From positions 124,001 to 188,000 of the forward strand of contig BGZK01000095.1 in the NCBI GenBank assembly GCA_005406025.1: a stretch of 64,000 nt of DNA, written 5' to 3'. Within the stretch, counting starts at the first letter, position 1, and every line of letters starts with the position of its first letter. A program made the translations under genes and the position numbers. Shown here piece after piece: positions 1 through 15,200 of the stretch. The notes below the pieces were generated by a model. It made no database searches and had not been told where the DNA came from. It saw only the letters and a list, made by a program, of their open reading frames with translations. Source of the stretch: Eumeta japonica. Taxonomy: Eukaryota; Arthropoda; Insecta; Lepidoptera; Psychidae.

Positions 1-185
1 GAATACCTAACATATAGCATCGAAATTTAAATGATCCCATAGAAATTTTAAAAAAAACACCACATTAAAGGATTTCTAACGCCACGAAAAACCCAATATA
101 TATTCCTGACGGAAATGCACGTTCAAAATAATGAAAACGCTGAAATTAATAATTTACAATAATTTAATTTTAAATAACATTAAAA
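1..185 (-). other. 3' flank of gene A
   Basis: AT-rich sequence downstream of the gene A stop codon. No AATAAA is visible on the minus strand; the nearest variant signal is ATTAAA at 163-168, only 17 nt past the stop. The 3' UTR may run off the window edge. Confidence 0.4.
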
Positions 186-265
186 TTATAACGTAGAATA
201 TTTCTGTACTTTCTCCTTGAAACCGGACATCTCCATTTGCATTTGTTGATTCTCATTGCAGTATT
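186..265 (-). CDS. Gene A exon 13: C-terminal tail and stop
   Basis: Acceptor TTTACAG|AATACTGC, phase 1. Encodes EYC followed by a short hydrophilic tail ([16 protein letters not shown]...) and TAA. There is no hydrophobic anchor. The gene B exon also starts with EYC but is otherwise unrelated, so the tail is free to vary. Confidence 0.92.
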
Positions 266-3200
266 CTGTAAAAAAATATATCGCAATATCAATTATATCA
301 ATAACATTCACAAGTAATTCCCCTTAAGGTGTCCGCTAAAATAAATTTGACCATTTGAAGCTGTTATAACTATCGTTTTTATTATTTTTTTTAAATTATA
401 TGTTATCTGTATACATGTAATAAAATTGTAAGAAAACCGTATGTGTAGATGGAATATTTTTTGAAAGTTTTGTTGATGATCTATGTAAAGTATTGCAAAG
501 TCCACTAGTGCATGCATTCACACACATAGGTATACACAAATAGTCCATTAAAATGTTACATTTTTTAGGCCTTACCTTGCGTTTTTTAGAGGACGTAATT
601 TTATTTTTTTGATGTGTGGGGGGGGTCAGTGTAAAGCTAAAAACAAGTTTGTGGGGTCGCCACCCTTGTCCCACGGCCGCCATCTTGAAAATAGGGGTTG
701 AAATGGTATTTACGATATATCTCTTAAACTATTTATTTGATAAAAAAAATTTGTTAACATTTTTTGTTACAAATTAAATTCTCTACAACTTTGGTCCAGT
801 AACTTTTTGTCGTATAACTATAAATAAAAAAGTTATAAGCGAAAATCTTCAGAAATTCGAGAAAAAAATTTATATTTTCCGATTTAACTTTTTTTTTATC
901 ATTTTACGAAAAAATGATATCTGACCATTTTTGTAGATCGTTTTTTGAGGAACAACTTTCATTCGCATCATTTTTCATTAAGTCAATAGTTAAGGTTTAG
1001 CGCTCGAAGTGAGTACTATTTTTCAGTACTCTTAACTATCCTATATTATACGTGTGTACCTATAATATGTCATCAGTTATTGATTGTTTTTTTATTTTTT
1101 TTACTTTATTATTATAATTTTTTAATACTAAATTTTGCAATATTATTAATAATTAAATATTGACTCTTTCCCCACCACCCACGAGGTAGAGTCTAGAGGC
1201 GCGTTTTTTTTACGTGGTATCCCCAATAGGCATAATCCACGGTGATTTTCTAAATTAGAACTACTCCGTCGTCAGTCGTTTCGATGGACCAGGCTGCGGC
1301 TCAGCATCTGATCGGGTTTCTGAATTAAATACCAGTGGGAGAACTGGAGAAGGAAGGGGTGTTAATGTTGGCGGTTCATCATCAAAGTCATTTTCATTTA
1401 TTAATTGAAGCTTCTAAAATTGATCTTTTGCAAATGCAAAGGAAACTGTGGAGCGATGTGTGGATGCCGAAAAGCAGGAATGAAATGTTCTGTAGTATGC
1501 TTCCATTGTTCTGGAGAGACTTGCAGCAACGTAATGGAACTCTCAGAAACGCAAACGTCCTCTAAAAAACGCAACCCCAAATGTAACTTTTCAATGGACT
1601 AAAATGCGTTTATCGTCTCTGGGGGGCGATTCTCGGACCGTGTGGAAATTGTCACATGAGACAATTTTTAAATGTGAAATTTCCGTAATATTCCGTTTAC
1701 AAAATGACGGAACATGTCGAGTGATGGATAAAATATGTATTCTCACTCACCTATAGAAATTTAAAATAGTTTCTATTTAGAAATCATGAATTTTATATAG
1801 ATATGAGAATATACTTATAATATTTAAAACGAAAAACGCGGACATTTAAAACTTTCCAATCTAAAATAAAAAGACCGTTAGAGGACCGTTAGTCATGATT
1901 TCATTAAAATAAGTTGCCACTCATTACATTGATCTTCTAAATTTAATGTGTGACAATTGATGTCGTCTGCTAGGGTGTACCTGTTGCATGTCACATGAAC
2001 GCCGCTTGACGATTGCCACAGCTTGGAAATTGAGAATACTGAATTAGTGTTTTCACTTGACATTTATCATTGGTATGAATGGAAAAATGGTAAATAATCA
2101 CATTAATTCAATAGTAATTATTAAGTTTATTCTATTAAATTCATATTCTACTATACGTCTCTTTAAAAAATGTCTCATGTAACAATATCCACATGTCCCG
2201 AGAATCGCCTCCCTGGGTTACACGATACGCAAGTCGCGGAAGTGAGGGAAGTCGCCTCCTGGCCGTTGTAGAAATAAGACGTATTGTATAAGGTGCAAGC
2301 CGATATTTAGATTCTCATATCTGGATACAAGCACAACAGGTAACATTCAATAGAGTAGGTACACTGTGGTGTAGATAGACAGACGTACAGAAAAAAAAAA
2401 CCAAAATATCAATTTTTGGTATTTTTATCTGTCTGTCTGTCTGAGTATGCATCAAGCATAAAACTAATGAATGGATCTTGATCAAATTTGATCTTGATAA
2501 GATTTGGTTAACACAGGTATTTAAATTTCATATATATGATACTTTATCGCTAGAAAAATCATTTCCAAGGGAAAATAGAAAAAGTACCAAATTTTGCCAA
2601 TTTAATTAAATTTAATGTTTTTAAAGCGGGAACTTTTTTAGATAATATGTAAGGGACTACAATAATAGAATTTGACATGAAGCTAGTAGGTAGACAAAAA
2701 TAACGTTACGAGTAGTAATTTGTCAGTAGTTCAATACAAACCAGGCGGATGACATCGCGGGCACAGCTAGTATTTAATGCAAATAAGTTTAATAACGGGT
2801 CATTAACAAAAATAAATATAATTTATTGGATTTTCAATGAATGCGAAAGATTATTAAAATTCTATAAAATTGGCATTACTCTCACTCATTCAGGGATGAA
2901 TCAAAATGAAAAATCAATGAGACCGGAACTCTTAATGTACGGACACCTCTCACACTTGACCAGCTTTATTATCTTAGTGATGGTATATAAACTACATAAC
3001 GTTTTTGGATTTTTTTTTTATCGTAGTCCCCATCGATATGACACAATGTAACCCTCTCTAAAGTACACCCTCCATAATATACTGTTTCACATTAACAATT
3101 GAATTTCCAAAATTGAAACCTTTTTAGATATTTTTTTTCGGAAAGGTAACGCATAAATGTGAATGTAGACATTAGTGGCTCTTTACATGGTTTATAGATA

Positions 3201-6200
3201 ATCCCTCAAAAGATTAAATCTAATCCATCTCAAAGATTTAAAAATACCCCACCCTTCCTCAACTCACCAACTTCGCTCGCCTCCCAGCCTATATATTCTC
3301 CTGTTCTCGCATTTTCTTCAATTAACCAGTCGTACAAGGGTCTGAAGTAGTCCAGTACAGCGCTAGCATCCATTATTCTTTGGCCAGTTAGAACTTCCAT
3401 CGCGTCTGGCCATGGTTTTGAGGAACCCAATGACAACATACTCCTGCGAAGTAATTAAATAAAAACTGTCACCTTAATTTTATTTTCTGTCGCATTTTAT
3501 TAAATTATAATACATGTAATAGAAAAGTATTATTCATGTTTTTTTGGTAAAATTTGACAGAACATCAGAGATAGTTTCAGTTTAGCATCTCCTAATTATT
3601 TCGAATTAATCTTAAACAAAAAGTGTCATCAACTGCTCTACTAATTATTACGGAAGTTTGTAAACCTCGTAAAAATTCGAAATAAAATTATATTATAAAA
3701 GAAAATGAAATATTGTTTTATATTATTATTATTATTGTACATAATATCTGCATAAAAACGAGTGGTGTCGTGGGACTCCAGGTAGGAACGAAGTTCCTTC
3801 GGCTAATGTAGAATCGACAGAATTTGCAAAACCAAAATCGTGCTCAATTTTATGTAGGTTTTCTTGATTTTTCTCTTAAATTTTGCTGATTAGTCTTTAT
3901 TTAAGTACAGGAAAGTATTTAGGAAATTCAGTATTTTAGGAAATAAAATAAATTACGTAAATTAAAAAAAAATCGTAATTCAAATTATCAACTAAAATAA
4001 CAAAATATGTCTCTTTATTTTTGTTTGGCAACACAAAATTACATAGAAATAGAATAATTTCCCACTATTATCACTGTCAATTGCATTCAAGTCACTTGTT
4101 AGTTCACTTGCCATTGTTACTATATTTATTATTGTTTTGACGATTTGAAATTATATGAAAATAAACGTGACTACTCACGAGTAAAATGTATCTATAATGT
4201 GAATATTAGCTACGTGCTTGTCCATGAATTCATGAGTATATACTATGCATTGGCGCGGTGGAGTGGTAATAGAGAGAGAAGGGATGAGAGAACGAAAAGA
4301 AAGAGGGAGAAAGAGAAAGGTATTATACACTACTCGCCTGTGTATACGACTGTCGCGCCTGCGCACGTCTCATTTAACGGTTTTATTCCACGGACTTTTT
4401 CTTACGGTTTTACTATCACATTTTTTCAGTTCGGTCGCGCAGCAAAATCCCTATCTCCTCCAAGCCCGCCGTAAGGAACTTCGTTCCAATAACAATAACA
4501 ATCTTTACTAACAACGTATCCAAAGCCGGATATTGAAATTTAACCCCTAGTCTGTCTTTATGAGTGTCTTATCAGTTTTTTCATGTCAACAGGACATCTA
4601 CTTCATTAAACGTCTTATAACCGATCATTCGATAATAAAAACGTGTTTTAAGTAAACCACCACATCGCTGGATTAGCCTGTCTAAGTTTTCTACTGAACT
4701 TTGAAGGTTTTACCCTAGAGCGCTGCCGGCGGCCGCGTTGTTGTAGATGTCGCAGCTGGCCAAATCGTCCGAGCCGGGCGTGTACTCGCCGGCCAGCTCG
4801 CACAGCGCGCGGTGGAATTGGAACTGAATGATGTACGATATGTAATACCTGGGTCAAAGTAAACACAACAGTATGATTTCGATTCTGTGCTGTGGGTTAA
4901 GTAAGCGTCAAGCAGATTTATCTTAGATTCAATAACTTAGTTTCGAAACCGATGACAGACATAACACCAATTAAAACCAATTTCAACATGACTTTCTGTC
5001 TAGAAATGATTTGTATGGCACACTGTCACTGTGTGTTATTGATCGCTTTGTATCTATTAGTGGGCTCGTAGTTGGATGAAGGGATAGGCGGAATTTTTAT
5101 TCTTCTTTAGTTATTCTGATATGATGATAAATATTCGGTTTTATTTACTTTAATTTTACCAATATGTGCATCTTGTGGCGGTATTGTATGTATATGAGAG
5201 TATATATCGTTCGAAAGTTACAAATTTTTTTTTGCACTGTATTTGGGAACATTCGTGACTTTTGATCGTTTAACTCGGTGATGTATGTGAGGTTGTGATG
5301 TACTGTGAGTCGACGGGTAATTCATCGTTGATCTCTGAATCGCTGTATCAAAATGACCTGCCGAACGCCAGGTATCGCTATAGGTGATTTCGCCACCATG
5401 ACCAGGACTTTGCTACTATTAGCTAATGCAAAGTGCCTTAAACGCCCTTTGTTGAAACTATCGTAGAGTAGGGCAAATCATAATCAGGTGGAATAGGTCC
5501 GGAATATCAATTATTTCATACATCTTTTACTTGTTGGAAAGTGTCAATATTTGTAACGCATGACGTGTCCTGTAGATTTTTACTGTTTGTCTAAAAATTA
5601 TTATAGATATTTAGATTGTGTTAAATACAAATGTAGTAATTGCAGTGGCAACTGTTACATTGCGCTATTTTTTTACTTAATAATTGACTTTTTGTTTTTT
5701 TATATACTTCATCGCATCAAAATATGTAATTTCCCGGTCATAATAAACATTTTAATTGAACCCGACCATATTTTCCCAAATCAGCAGGAAAACAAATATT
5801 CTTAATAGTTTTCCACAAAAACTATTTGAAATAAAGACTTGGTTAGGTCACACGTCTGCTTTTCTTCGTTCCTTATTTATCTTACTTTTATTGATTCATT
5901 ACTCCATTTCATATTGACTATACTTAACTACAACGCTTACTCAACCAACCACAATATTTAGTAAACTTTTTATCCAAAATATATTTTTATACAAAACATT
6001 TTTTTTGCACAATTTAACAAAATGTCAGCTATGTCCTTGCGTTGGATAGCCATCATAATGATCGCAAACGTACAAGATTTTATTGATTTTGGTATGGAAA
6101 TCTACAAATTATAAAAGTATCTAATTACTCCACGAGCAACTGTCGCCAGTAATAGTTACAGTTACGTTAACATTATTCATAGATTTTATTAGAATATAAT

Positions 6201-9200
6201 AAAACCTCATATATTCCACATCAGCAGAGACATGGTATTTGGCAGCCGGGTCGAAGTCGTATTCGCTTCGCGGCGCCGGCGGCTGTACTCCCTGCAGAGC
6301 CTCCCTGAGCATCCAAAAGTGGCAGTTGTAGCTTTCGGGAGTGGTGGTGCCGCGGAACACGCCGTACCGGAACAAGTCGAGGACGTAGGCGAACGGCAGG
6401 AACACTATTTTGTCGAGACCCTGTTGAATAAGCATACCAAAAAACGCATTTATTTATATGAATTTCAATACTATTACATTACTTTTTTTGCACTTAACCT
6501 AATAAAAACTGTATAAAGCATGGTCTGTACTATTATTACTACATTATCTGAGTAACACCGTACTATACTAAAAAAATGTGTCGTAAAAAGACCTTCTTTA
6601 TGTTGTAAATCGGACACAATGCCGTATCTGCGACAGGCACAGAGACTGTCTGTTCTTTACGCCATAAACATCAATCAGTTAGAAATCGAACAATTTTAGA
6701 AATAGGTATTTAGTCAGATCATGAATGTTACTCCACTATTTAGGTTATTGGTTAAATTAGAACCGTATCAAGATAACATTTTCTATTTTGAACTATTCAC
6801 AGTGAGATTATAATATAAACAACAAACTTAAATTTCAAATTTCAAAAACAGTAATTTAAATTCTATCGACTATTTAAAATCTTACAAGAAAATGTACCGT
6901 AATTTAATTTTTATTTTCCATATGATGAAATATCGTTCTAGCATGGTATTAAGTATTATATACCATTTTGTACAGTTGATTGATGTTGGACTCGGCATCT
7001 TCAGGCCCTTCCTGCAGCAATCCCATTTTCTTTAAGTGCTTAGGCGTCGACACGGACAACGCTATCACGTCACCGACTGCCTCATGGAACCCTGAAATTC
7101 ACATAAACATCCACATTACCTGTGATAAGTCTTACATGTAATCCAAAAGTGATTTAAATAAACATGTTTTTATTATTTACGGACAACGAGAAAATGATTT
7201 TATTTATTAAGTTTCATATTTGTTAATTGTTTTCTTAATTAAATGGGGTTTAAAAATACAAGAATTTATCAACATTAAAATATCAATATTAACAATAAAT
7301 AAATTACTGTTTATATTGGTGGTGTCATAGATAATAGGCAGAACCATCACAATTTCAATACCTGGGTTAGCGCCACTTCTGTATATCTGCGGCTGGTCCT
7401 TGTACTGGAGATAATACTGAATGTGTCCCATTTCGTGATGAGTGGTAATGAAGAATGCGTTTGTGATTGTGGTGCATTGCTTAATCCTGAATAGAAGAGA
7501 AATACTAAGCGGAATATAAATCGCCAAGGAATTTAAAAAAGTAAATTTTATTTTTTTGTATAGTTGAAGTAGTCGAAGGACAAACGAGCAAGTGAGGCAT
7601 CAGACAGTGAATGATCACCGCTGCCCATGGACACTCGCCACCCCAGTGGAGTCATCGGTACGTTCCTACCCTCTTGGGAGGGAATAGGATATCTAATATA
7701 GGAGAATAGGGTTCAAAAAAGAACGAAAGCAAGAGTGCGCCCCTGGAACTGTCACTTATACGCAACATTATACAGCGCAAGCTGAGAAGAAGGTATTTCA
7801 CTGATCGAACTGGCCCTATTTTTGTGCTGCAGCCGAGTCGACCACAGCTCTGCTACAATAAATGGTGTTTCGCTTGATTTTAAACAATATTTGTATTTTT
7901 GAAAACAATTTCAAATATAAAAGTTAAAAAAATGAAGATGCTAATGTAACTTTACTGCGTCTACGTGGCCTCTATTATTAAAATGAATGCTTAAATGTGC
8001 GGAATAAAGTTAAGAAGAAATAAACTTTTCTTTTTAGGTTTTAATAATTTTCTTACTTAAGATTTTTGTTGTATTATAATAAAAGACGTACTGAATTACA
8101 AATAGATCATACATAATTCGAAACCAATTTAGAATTTAACATTACTGTCTCAAAACGTATTTCAAACTATCATTGTTAATATTTATACTGTCAATGAAAA
8201 CGAATAATTATTTTAAGAAGGAATGTTTACAAAATAAACAAAAAAAAAATCACACCTAAAATCTTCACCGTCAAAGAAATCCCAAGCGGACGCGTGGCAG
8301 ACCATTTCCCTGCCGTCGTCCGGCCTCTCTATGATAGATCGTTCCCAAAACAGATCCGGCATTCCGCTAAGGTTGAGGGATTTGAAGAAGTCTTCCGCTG
8401 CTTGGAACATCTTTAACGCCGTGTAGTTCTAGAAAATTAAGGAACGCATAATGTCATTGCTGCTTCGGATCGTGTCTTTGAGTGGCATATACGGACTTAG
8501 ATTGGGAAACTAAAGAGATGGGAAATTTGCTTAATATAAAAGATATAAATTAGCTAACTATGCCGTGAGTTGCGATTAAGCGCCGAGAGATTAATATTAA
8601 GTTTTATTTGTGATTTATATCTTTTTATGAATTTATTTTTCTATATATTTTTTAGACTTAATTTAATAATGTATATATCTGGGTCTAGAGATTAACTTTG
8701 TACTAAAGTTTATGTTGTAACGTAGACGAGCACTAACAAAGGATTTTGTTAAAATTCAACTCCTAAAGGGGTGAAAATGGTGAAACAACTGTTGTATGAA
8801 AAAATGAGTCCGTCGAAGCTATAGTAAAATGGTATACTAAAATGTCAAGCGTTACATTTTAGCTATTTATAGAAATAGAAAAACAATTGCGGTTTTTTTT
8901 TTAATTGACCTTGAGGTAAAATATGTGGAAAATCGAAATTGCTAAAGGTTTTGATGTCAGAATTTAAATATTTGTTAATCATTGATAATAAAAATAATAA
9001 TATGCACCTTTTTTTTTTTTAATAACCCTGAAGAAGGTGACATGAAAGTTGATATTTTTATATAGTAAAACGAAACCCTTGATGCTGTTGCCCTCAAAAT
9101 TTATATTTTTGCTACTAATTACGAATGAAAAATAATGACATGTACCATTTTTGGAAAAGTAACTCCAATGGAGTGAAATAAGGGATGAAATGTTCTATGG

Positions 9201-12200
9201 AAAATTAAAACCACTATGTGTATTTTGAACTTTTTTGGCGTCCTTAAGCCTCGGTTACTATGAAATTAGCTATATATTGCACGCGAACAAAAACCTTTGG
9301 ATAAAAACTTGCTTCATCTTCGTATTTCTGTCATTAAATATCGGAAAAACCGTTTTACTCAAGGAAAGCTACACTATCCCCAAATAATATAGTCCTAATT
9401 TTCTTTTGATGCTACTAACTTTTGCTACTTTTGCGTGCGAATCAGAATTGTGACTGGTTGTAGAATCGAAATTGCATACAACACAAGAAATAAAACAAAA
9501 AGTCGAGATCAGGATCGAAATCGACAATGAGCCCAAAGTAAAACTTAATATGGGACCAAAATTAGAATCAATAGTGTGAACAAAATCGGGATGAGATGCA
9601 GTATTGAAATCAAAATTTAAAGCTGAACGATATCGAGAACGGAATCGAAATCTTCGTAGATCCAAACCGGAGTCGGAATCGAGAATGAAAGAAATTGAAA
9701 TCGAGAGCAAGAATGGGATCAGAATGGAAAACGGGACAGCGATCGGGTTCTTGATGTCATTATGGGGCTGTATACAAGATGAATGAATTCATTTTGAGTC
9801 TGCGCGGGCGGAGCGGCGGGCAATAGCTAGTCTTGTAAAAAATATAGTTTAAGCATCAGTTACCTGCGCTATAAGAGCGGCCGTCACGTCGACTTCTGGC
9901 TTATCCTTGTGCGGTCGAGTAAAATATTCAACATTACCCCAAGTCTGGGCCCAAATGTTGCCTGAAAAAATGAGCATTTTGATCAATTTTCCTTAATTCT
10001 TAAATTTTCAACTACATTTGCTACTCATGGATAACTTCATTTTATAAATAACAATTAACTACAATTTAATGAATAGTGCTAAAATGGAAACAATAATATC
10101 TGAAATAAGCTTATTAGAAACAGAACATAGATATACGATGTTTTCGACCCATCCAGCCGTAATAAATATTGTAAGAGAAAAATTTCTTTCATATTTTCAA
10201 AAAAAAAGTATATATTATGTATATTAATTACCTCGTACCCATAATGCAAGTCTCGTTGCATAGTTTGAAACCAGATAGAGGTATGTATACAGAATGGATT
10301 TTATCATGTATCTTTTCGCAAATATTTATAATAGCCTTCTCTTTTAGAACAATATAACTATAACAGTAATTGAAATTATACTTATAAATAATATAAACTA
10401 ATACAGACACAACCCTAATAAATCCTAAGTCAGGCTGCAAGTGCGGCCGCGATCGGTTGACCGACCGCGCAGCGTGCTGCGGCGCAGTACCTAAGCGTCA
10501 AGTGTTTTAAGTCTGTCAGTACGACATTTCTAGGTAAATATTCTATCTTAATACAATGATTATGGTTTCTTTAGCAAAATTGCTTTATAAGGAGAAAAGA
10601 TTATGAATATTTACGAAGAGATACATGATAAAATCCATCCTGTATATGTCCGGAACATACAATTATTACGTTTTGCGATGTCGAACAAAAACAAATTTAA
10701 TGACTAGAAAAACTCTCCCCTTGACTGCTTTGCGAAATGTGCCAGACTATGAAGTCAGTCTTATGATTGTATAACTTAAAGGTCTGTGCAGACCTTACAA
10801 ATCAGGGAGACTTGCGTACAGTGATTTTTGTTCCTGACAGGGGGGAAAAGTTATCATCATCCACAATTTGAAGGTAAGTTACGTTTTCACTTACATTTAG
10901 CCGATTAGATTCAGAATGAAAGAGTTTCATTAGAGAAAGAACTGCTAGGTACGTCGATTATATTGAGCTTCAGTCCTTGATAGAATAGCTAATTGCTACA
11001 TCGGTAATAGATTGATATGACTGACGACACTTGGATTCGGGATTATCGGCTATACTTACCGATGTAACAAGTTTCGAAACTAGGCAGCGGTATTTGGTCG
11101 TTAACGTTTTCGCTTCTCAATCACGGCACGTATATTTGCACCGAAATGCTCCCCGCATCTAGTCGGGACAAAGCCGAAAAGACCTTCTCTTACTTTGCCA
11201 GTGTCCTCCAGAAGTAGTAAGCTTTTTGATTCTTGCGACGACTATATACCGCGACTAGGTTCACGCCTTATTCCACGAAACAGTGAAAGCTGACTCGAGG
11301 AGTCTGTTTCGATTAGATTGTACAAACAAATTTGTTGTTTCTGTCTAAACATTTCTGGGGATTAGGCGTGAATTCGTAAATGATAAGAATTGTTGTATAA
11401 TTGATTTGATTGCGAAAAGTGAAATTGAATAGCTGCAATACACATACGAATTTAGAGATAATTCCGTTGGCCCACTCTTCCCTCTCCTCCTTCTGTCAAC
11501 CTAATCTCCCTCTATCAGTTATCGTATTCCCGGTAACGCATTAGTGATTCTTCTTAGATTACGACTATCATTGTCGGTGGTGATAATCTACTCTCCAATA
11601 TGTCGTCTGCTCGTTTGCCCTTCGTCGATACCATATAAAGAAAAATATACTTTTTTTAGAAGAAGACAATTAAAAAAGATTTTAATACCTAACAGATGCG
11701 CGGGTATGGGTCCTCTGGCCGGCACGACTTCGTCGCCGTACTTGAGCCTCAAGTGTCTCCGCACGTACGCATGGATTTGCAGATACAAGGGCTTGACTTG
11801 ACTCCATAAGGTCGCGAACTGCACTTCGCTGTCCGAGGCCTCGTATTCGCTCAACCACCATTCGGCGGCGTTGTCATAGCCTGAAACATGTACGAACTAA
11901 TACCAGTTGCTTCGTTTTTTACCTAGAGACATAAAATACTTGCTTTTTTTGTTTATCTTTTCTGTGTTAAATATTCGTGTTACATAAAATTAAAATATTA
12001 TGTAATGTTTCAAGTATGAATTGAGGCGTTGAAATTTCTATATATGTATGTGTATGTATATATGTAACGTCAGTCTGTATATACAATTTTTTTTGCCAAA
12101 TTTCGTTATATGACTTATTGACCCCAATTCGATCTTTTTTAGAATCTATATCTTTCTGTCATTCTATCTGTATTTCTGTCTGCCTGTCTGGCTGACTGTC

Positions 12201-15200
12201 TATCTGTTTGTATGTTCTTTTATAATAAGAACGGTTTGACCGATCTTGATAAAAATTGGACAGATGTCGTGTCAAGCGCATTACTGAATAATGTTTCACG
12301 CTTGCCGTTATTATCGACAATGATCAAAATTATCGAATATTGCTAGTCCAGATATATTCGTTTAAGCAACATAAACGAATTTTCCACGTCGTGCATGAGC
12401 AAGGCAGGCTATTTGGTTTGTAAATGAAAAGCTACTTTCATGTCTTGCCAATTATCTAGGTAATCTATTTTAGCAGTGTGTGAAGGCTTATATTATTACA
12501 GTATTTACTTAATGTTTTTGTCATGTAATTACTTGGAAACGGGGCCAGGACGCAATTTGCAACTAGTATCGGAGTTGCGAGCGAAATTGAAACCAAGATA
12601 GGTGTTTGAGTTCGATGTGCAGGAGGAGAACGTTTTCGGACGAAAAATACACGCGACAATTAGTCAAGCTTTATGAGATTTCTATTTATTAAAAAATCTT
12701 TCTCTCAGTATCGTATTTTTTAAATGCAAAAAAAGGAAACTAGATCAATAGCGACAAGGTCCTCCTGGCGTGAAATCCAATTTACACTGAATTCCATACA
12801 CAAAATATTTATGAGATTATTGGTACAATATTAGTATATGTAAAAACAAAATAACGCAAATTAATGATAATCCTTATTTCAAAATCAATAAAAACGCCAT
12901 TGTGGAGCATAAACAAGCCGTGCTATGTTTCGGAATAGTGGTCGCGAGCGAATGTGATCAAACGGCTTTACACCGAGCATTTCGGCCTGAAAATATATTA
13001 TTTATGATCGCTTGTGCCTATGAGCCAGGCGTGTTCTAAAGGCATTAAGTTAATAATGCCGATAAGTCTATCAGGAGGGTTTGCAACGGAAATCCTTATA
13101 AGCGTGTGTGTGTGTTCAATTCCATTTTACACACGCACACACACACATATATATATATATATATAATGGAATAGAAATTTTATGCGGCAGATCGATATCG
13201 AAAACGTGACTGAAATCGGAATATGAAGCAGTACCGTGAACTGAATTGAGAGCGGGATCTGATTCGGAATCTAATGAAATCGAGACCGATTAAGCAATCA
13301 AGAGTGGGTCCATGATTGGGAGAGTAAGACAAACTGACATCGAGAGCAGAACTGGGGCCAAGATCGAGGGCGAGAAAGTGATCGTGATCATGACTAAAAT
13401 CGTGATAGGTCGAGCTCACGCGGCCGAAAGCTCACGAGCTTTCCATTTACAATCTGATGCCTCGTCCTAATTGCAAACGTTTCGTTTCGTTATTGAATAA
13501 TAATTCTGGACGTACAAGTCCGATTAGCACGTGGCCCATTTCTGTTTTTAATGTGTTGAGTTAGAGTTTACTTCTAAAATTTATTTAATAGCAACTGTTA
13601 GATGTATTTTTAAATTGTCATAGATTGTGAAGTCTATCGGCAATAATAAAACTAAGTATGGCATTATTCATCCTTTCTTTTAAGTGAGTTAACGAAACAA
13701 GAAGGATTCTCTTGTTTTAAATAATAAACAGAAGAATAGAGGCGATTCACTATGATATAATTATTCTGACTGTAAACGCCTTTTCTCAATAAATAAATCT
13801 GACTAGGTTCAAACGATAGAACGAAGTATAATGATATATAATAATTATTGAAAATAATGTATAAATACATTCTATGAGACGTATCAAATAATTACTCAGG
13901 TATCTTTTCAAATTCTCGTTTCATTAAACAACAAGCACATCTGATCGTATACGAAGCATTAAAACACTGCTTCTATTCTTTTACCCAATCGAATAATTAC
14001 CGTTCAATTTAGCCGCTTCGTTGTTGAGCTGGACGTACTCGGTGAAGTTGCCTTTAGAAGCGGCCCCAGCCACGCGGTGCCACTCCAACCAGGCGTACTT
14101 TAGCTCCTCCGGGTCCTGACTGGTGGCAAAAATGTTGGTGATTTCTGAAAGTGAACGCCACCTGTCAGTTTCTAATCAAGTCAAATGAAATGACACGTTT
14201 CGTGTATCGAAGAGCACATTAAGCCGTCGGGTCTGGACTTCGGCACAACCTCATTCGAGACGGTCGTTATTCAATGGGTGATACACACCTGATACAACAA
14301 CGAGACGTTAGTTTTTTGATAAAAGGTACAGTTAAAATAGGTATCTTCGTCATATAAAATAATTCTATACAAATTGAACTTAGAACATTTTATAAACGGT
14401 AACAATTGGTCTGAATTTTCTATCACAAATTGGTATACATAAGCCAATATATTCTAAGAGACGTATATTCATTTATGATGTTAATGAGCCTTTTGATTTT
14501 CTTGGATAGTATAGGTTATAATTACTACTAATGTGCATAAAGTTAAAAATACTTATTAATATTATAAAGTAAATCAATAAAATATATGATTTTGTTGTAC
14601 ACCCAAAAGGATACAGCAATAAACAAGGCAAGGCAAAGAAAGTATCGGGTGCGATCCGGTCGACTGACGAATTGACCGATGAGTGTTTAACTTAGTCAAT
14701 TTGGACCACTCGTTTCGCTCTGTGCCTCCGAGAGCGGCACTCGGAAATTGTCATCGTACGGCGATAACGTGCGGCTATACCTTACCCGCGTTGGACTAAC
14801 ATCTAGGTTGCATCTAGGCCGACTAAGTTAATGTCCAAGCGGTGGGATGCTGACAAAGCAACCTACAAGTTTCTTGGTCGTTACTCTCGAGGAAGAACTT
14901 CTGGTTTTTAAACGAACAGTAAATTCATAAAATAGTTGATGTTTTACGTTATCACTTATTAAATAAAGACGATTTGTTTAATTATATCTTACAAGAATAT
15001 TCTCGCGAAACATGTTCTCACTTCATATATTCTTAATAACAATGGAACAAAGATAATTCCATATTTTGATTGCGGATGGATATGTTAGAAACACTAATCA
15101 ACTAAACAAAATAATTTCTCCCAAAAAGCTTATATTTTTCGAGCTAAATATAAATTTTAATTTCTTATTTAAGTCGCCGTGGTTTATCAAAGCATTGCAT

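Larger units (their letters stand above)
266..3267 (-). other. Gene A intron 12 with repeat insertions
   Basis: 3.0 kb intron. It holds a cysteine-cluster ORF fossil at 1405-1602, a MITE at 1620-2214 and a Helitron-like repeat ending near 2773. The rest is AT-rich with no recognised coding content. Confidence 0.8.

Noticed and set aside
4145..4511. Plus-strand open frames in gene A intron 11
   Set aside because: They lie inside the inverted-repeat element at 3784-4487; purine-rich composition gives Arg/Glu/Lys runs without homology.
9604..9786. Charged open frame rich in Arg-Asn, Glu-Ser and Glu-Ile
   Set aside because: Same artefact of the hexamer array in gene A intron 6.
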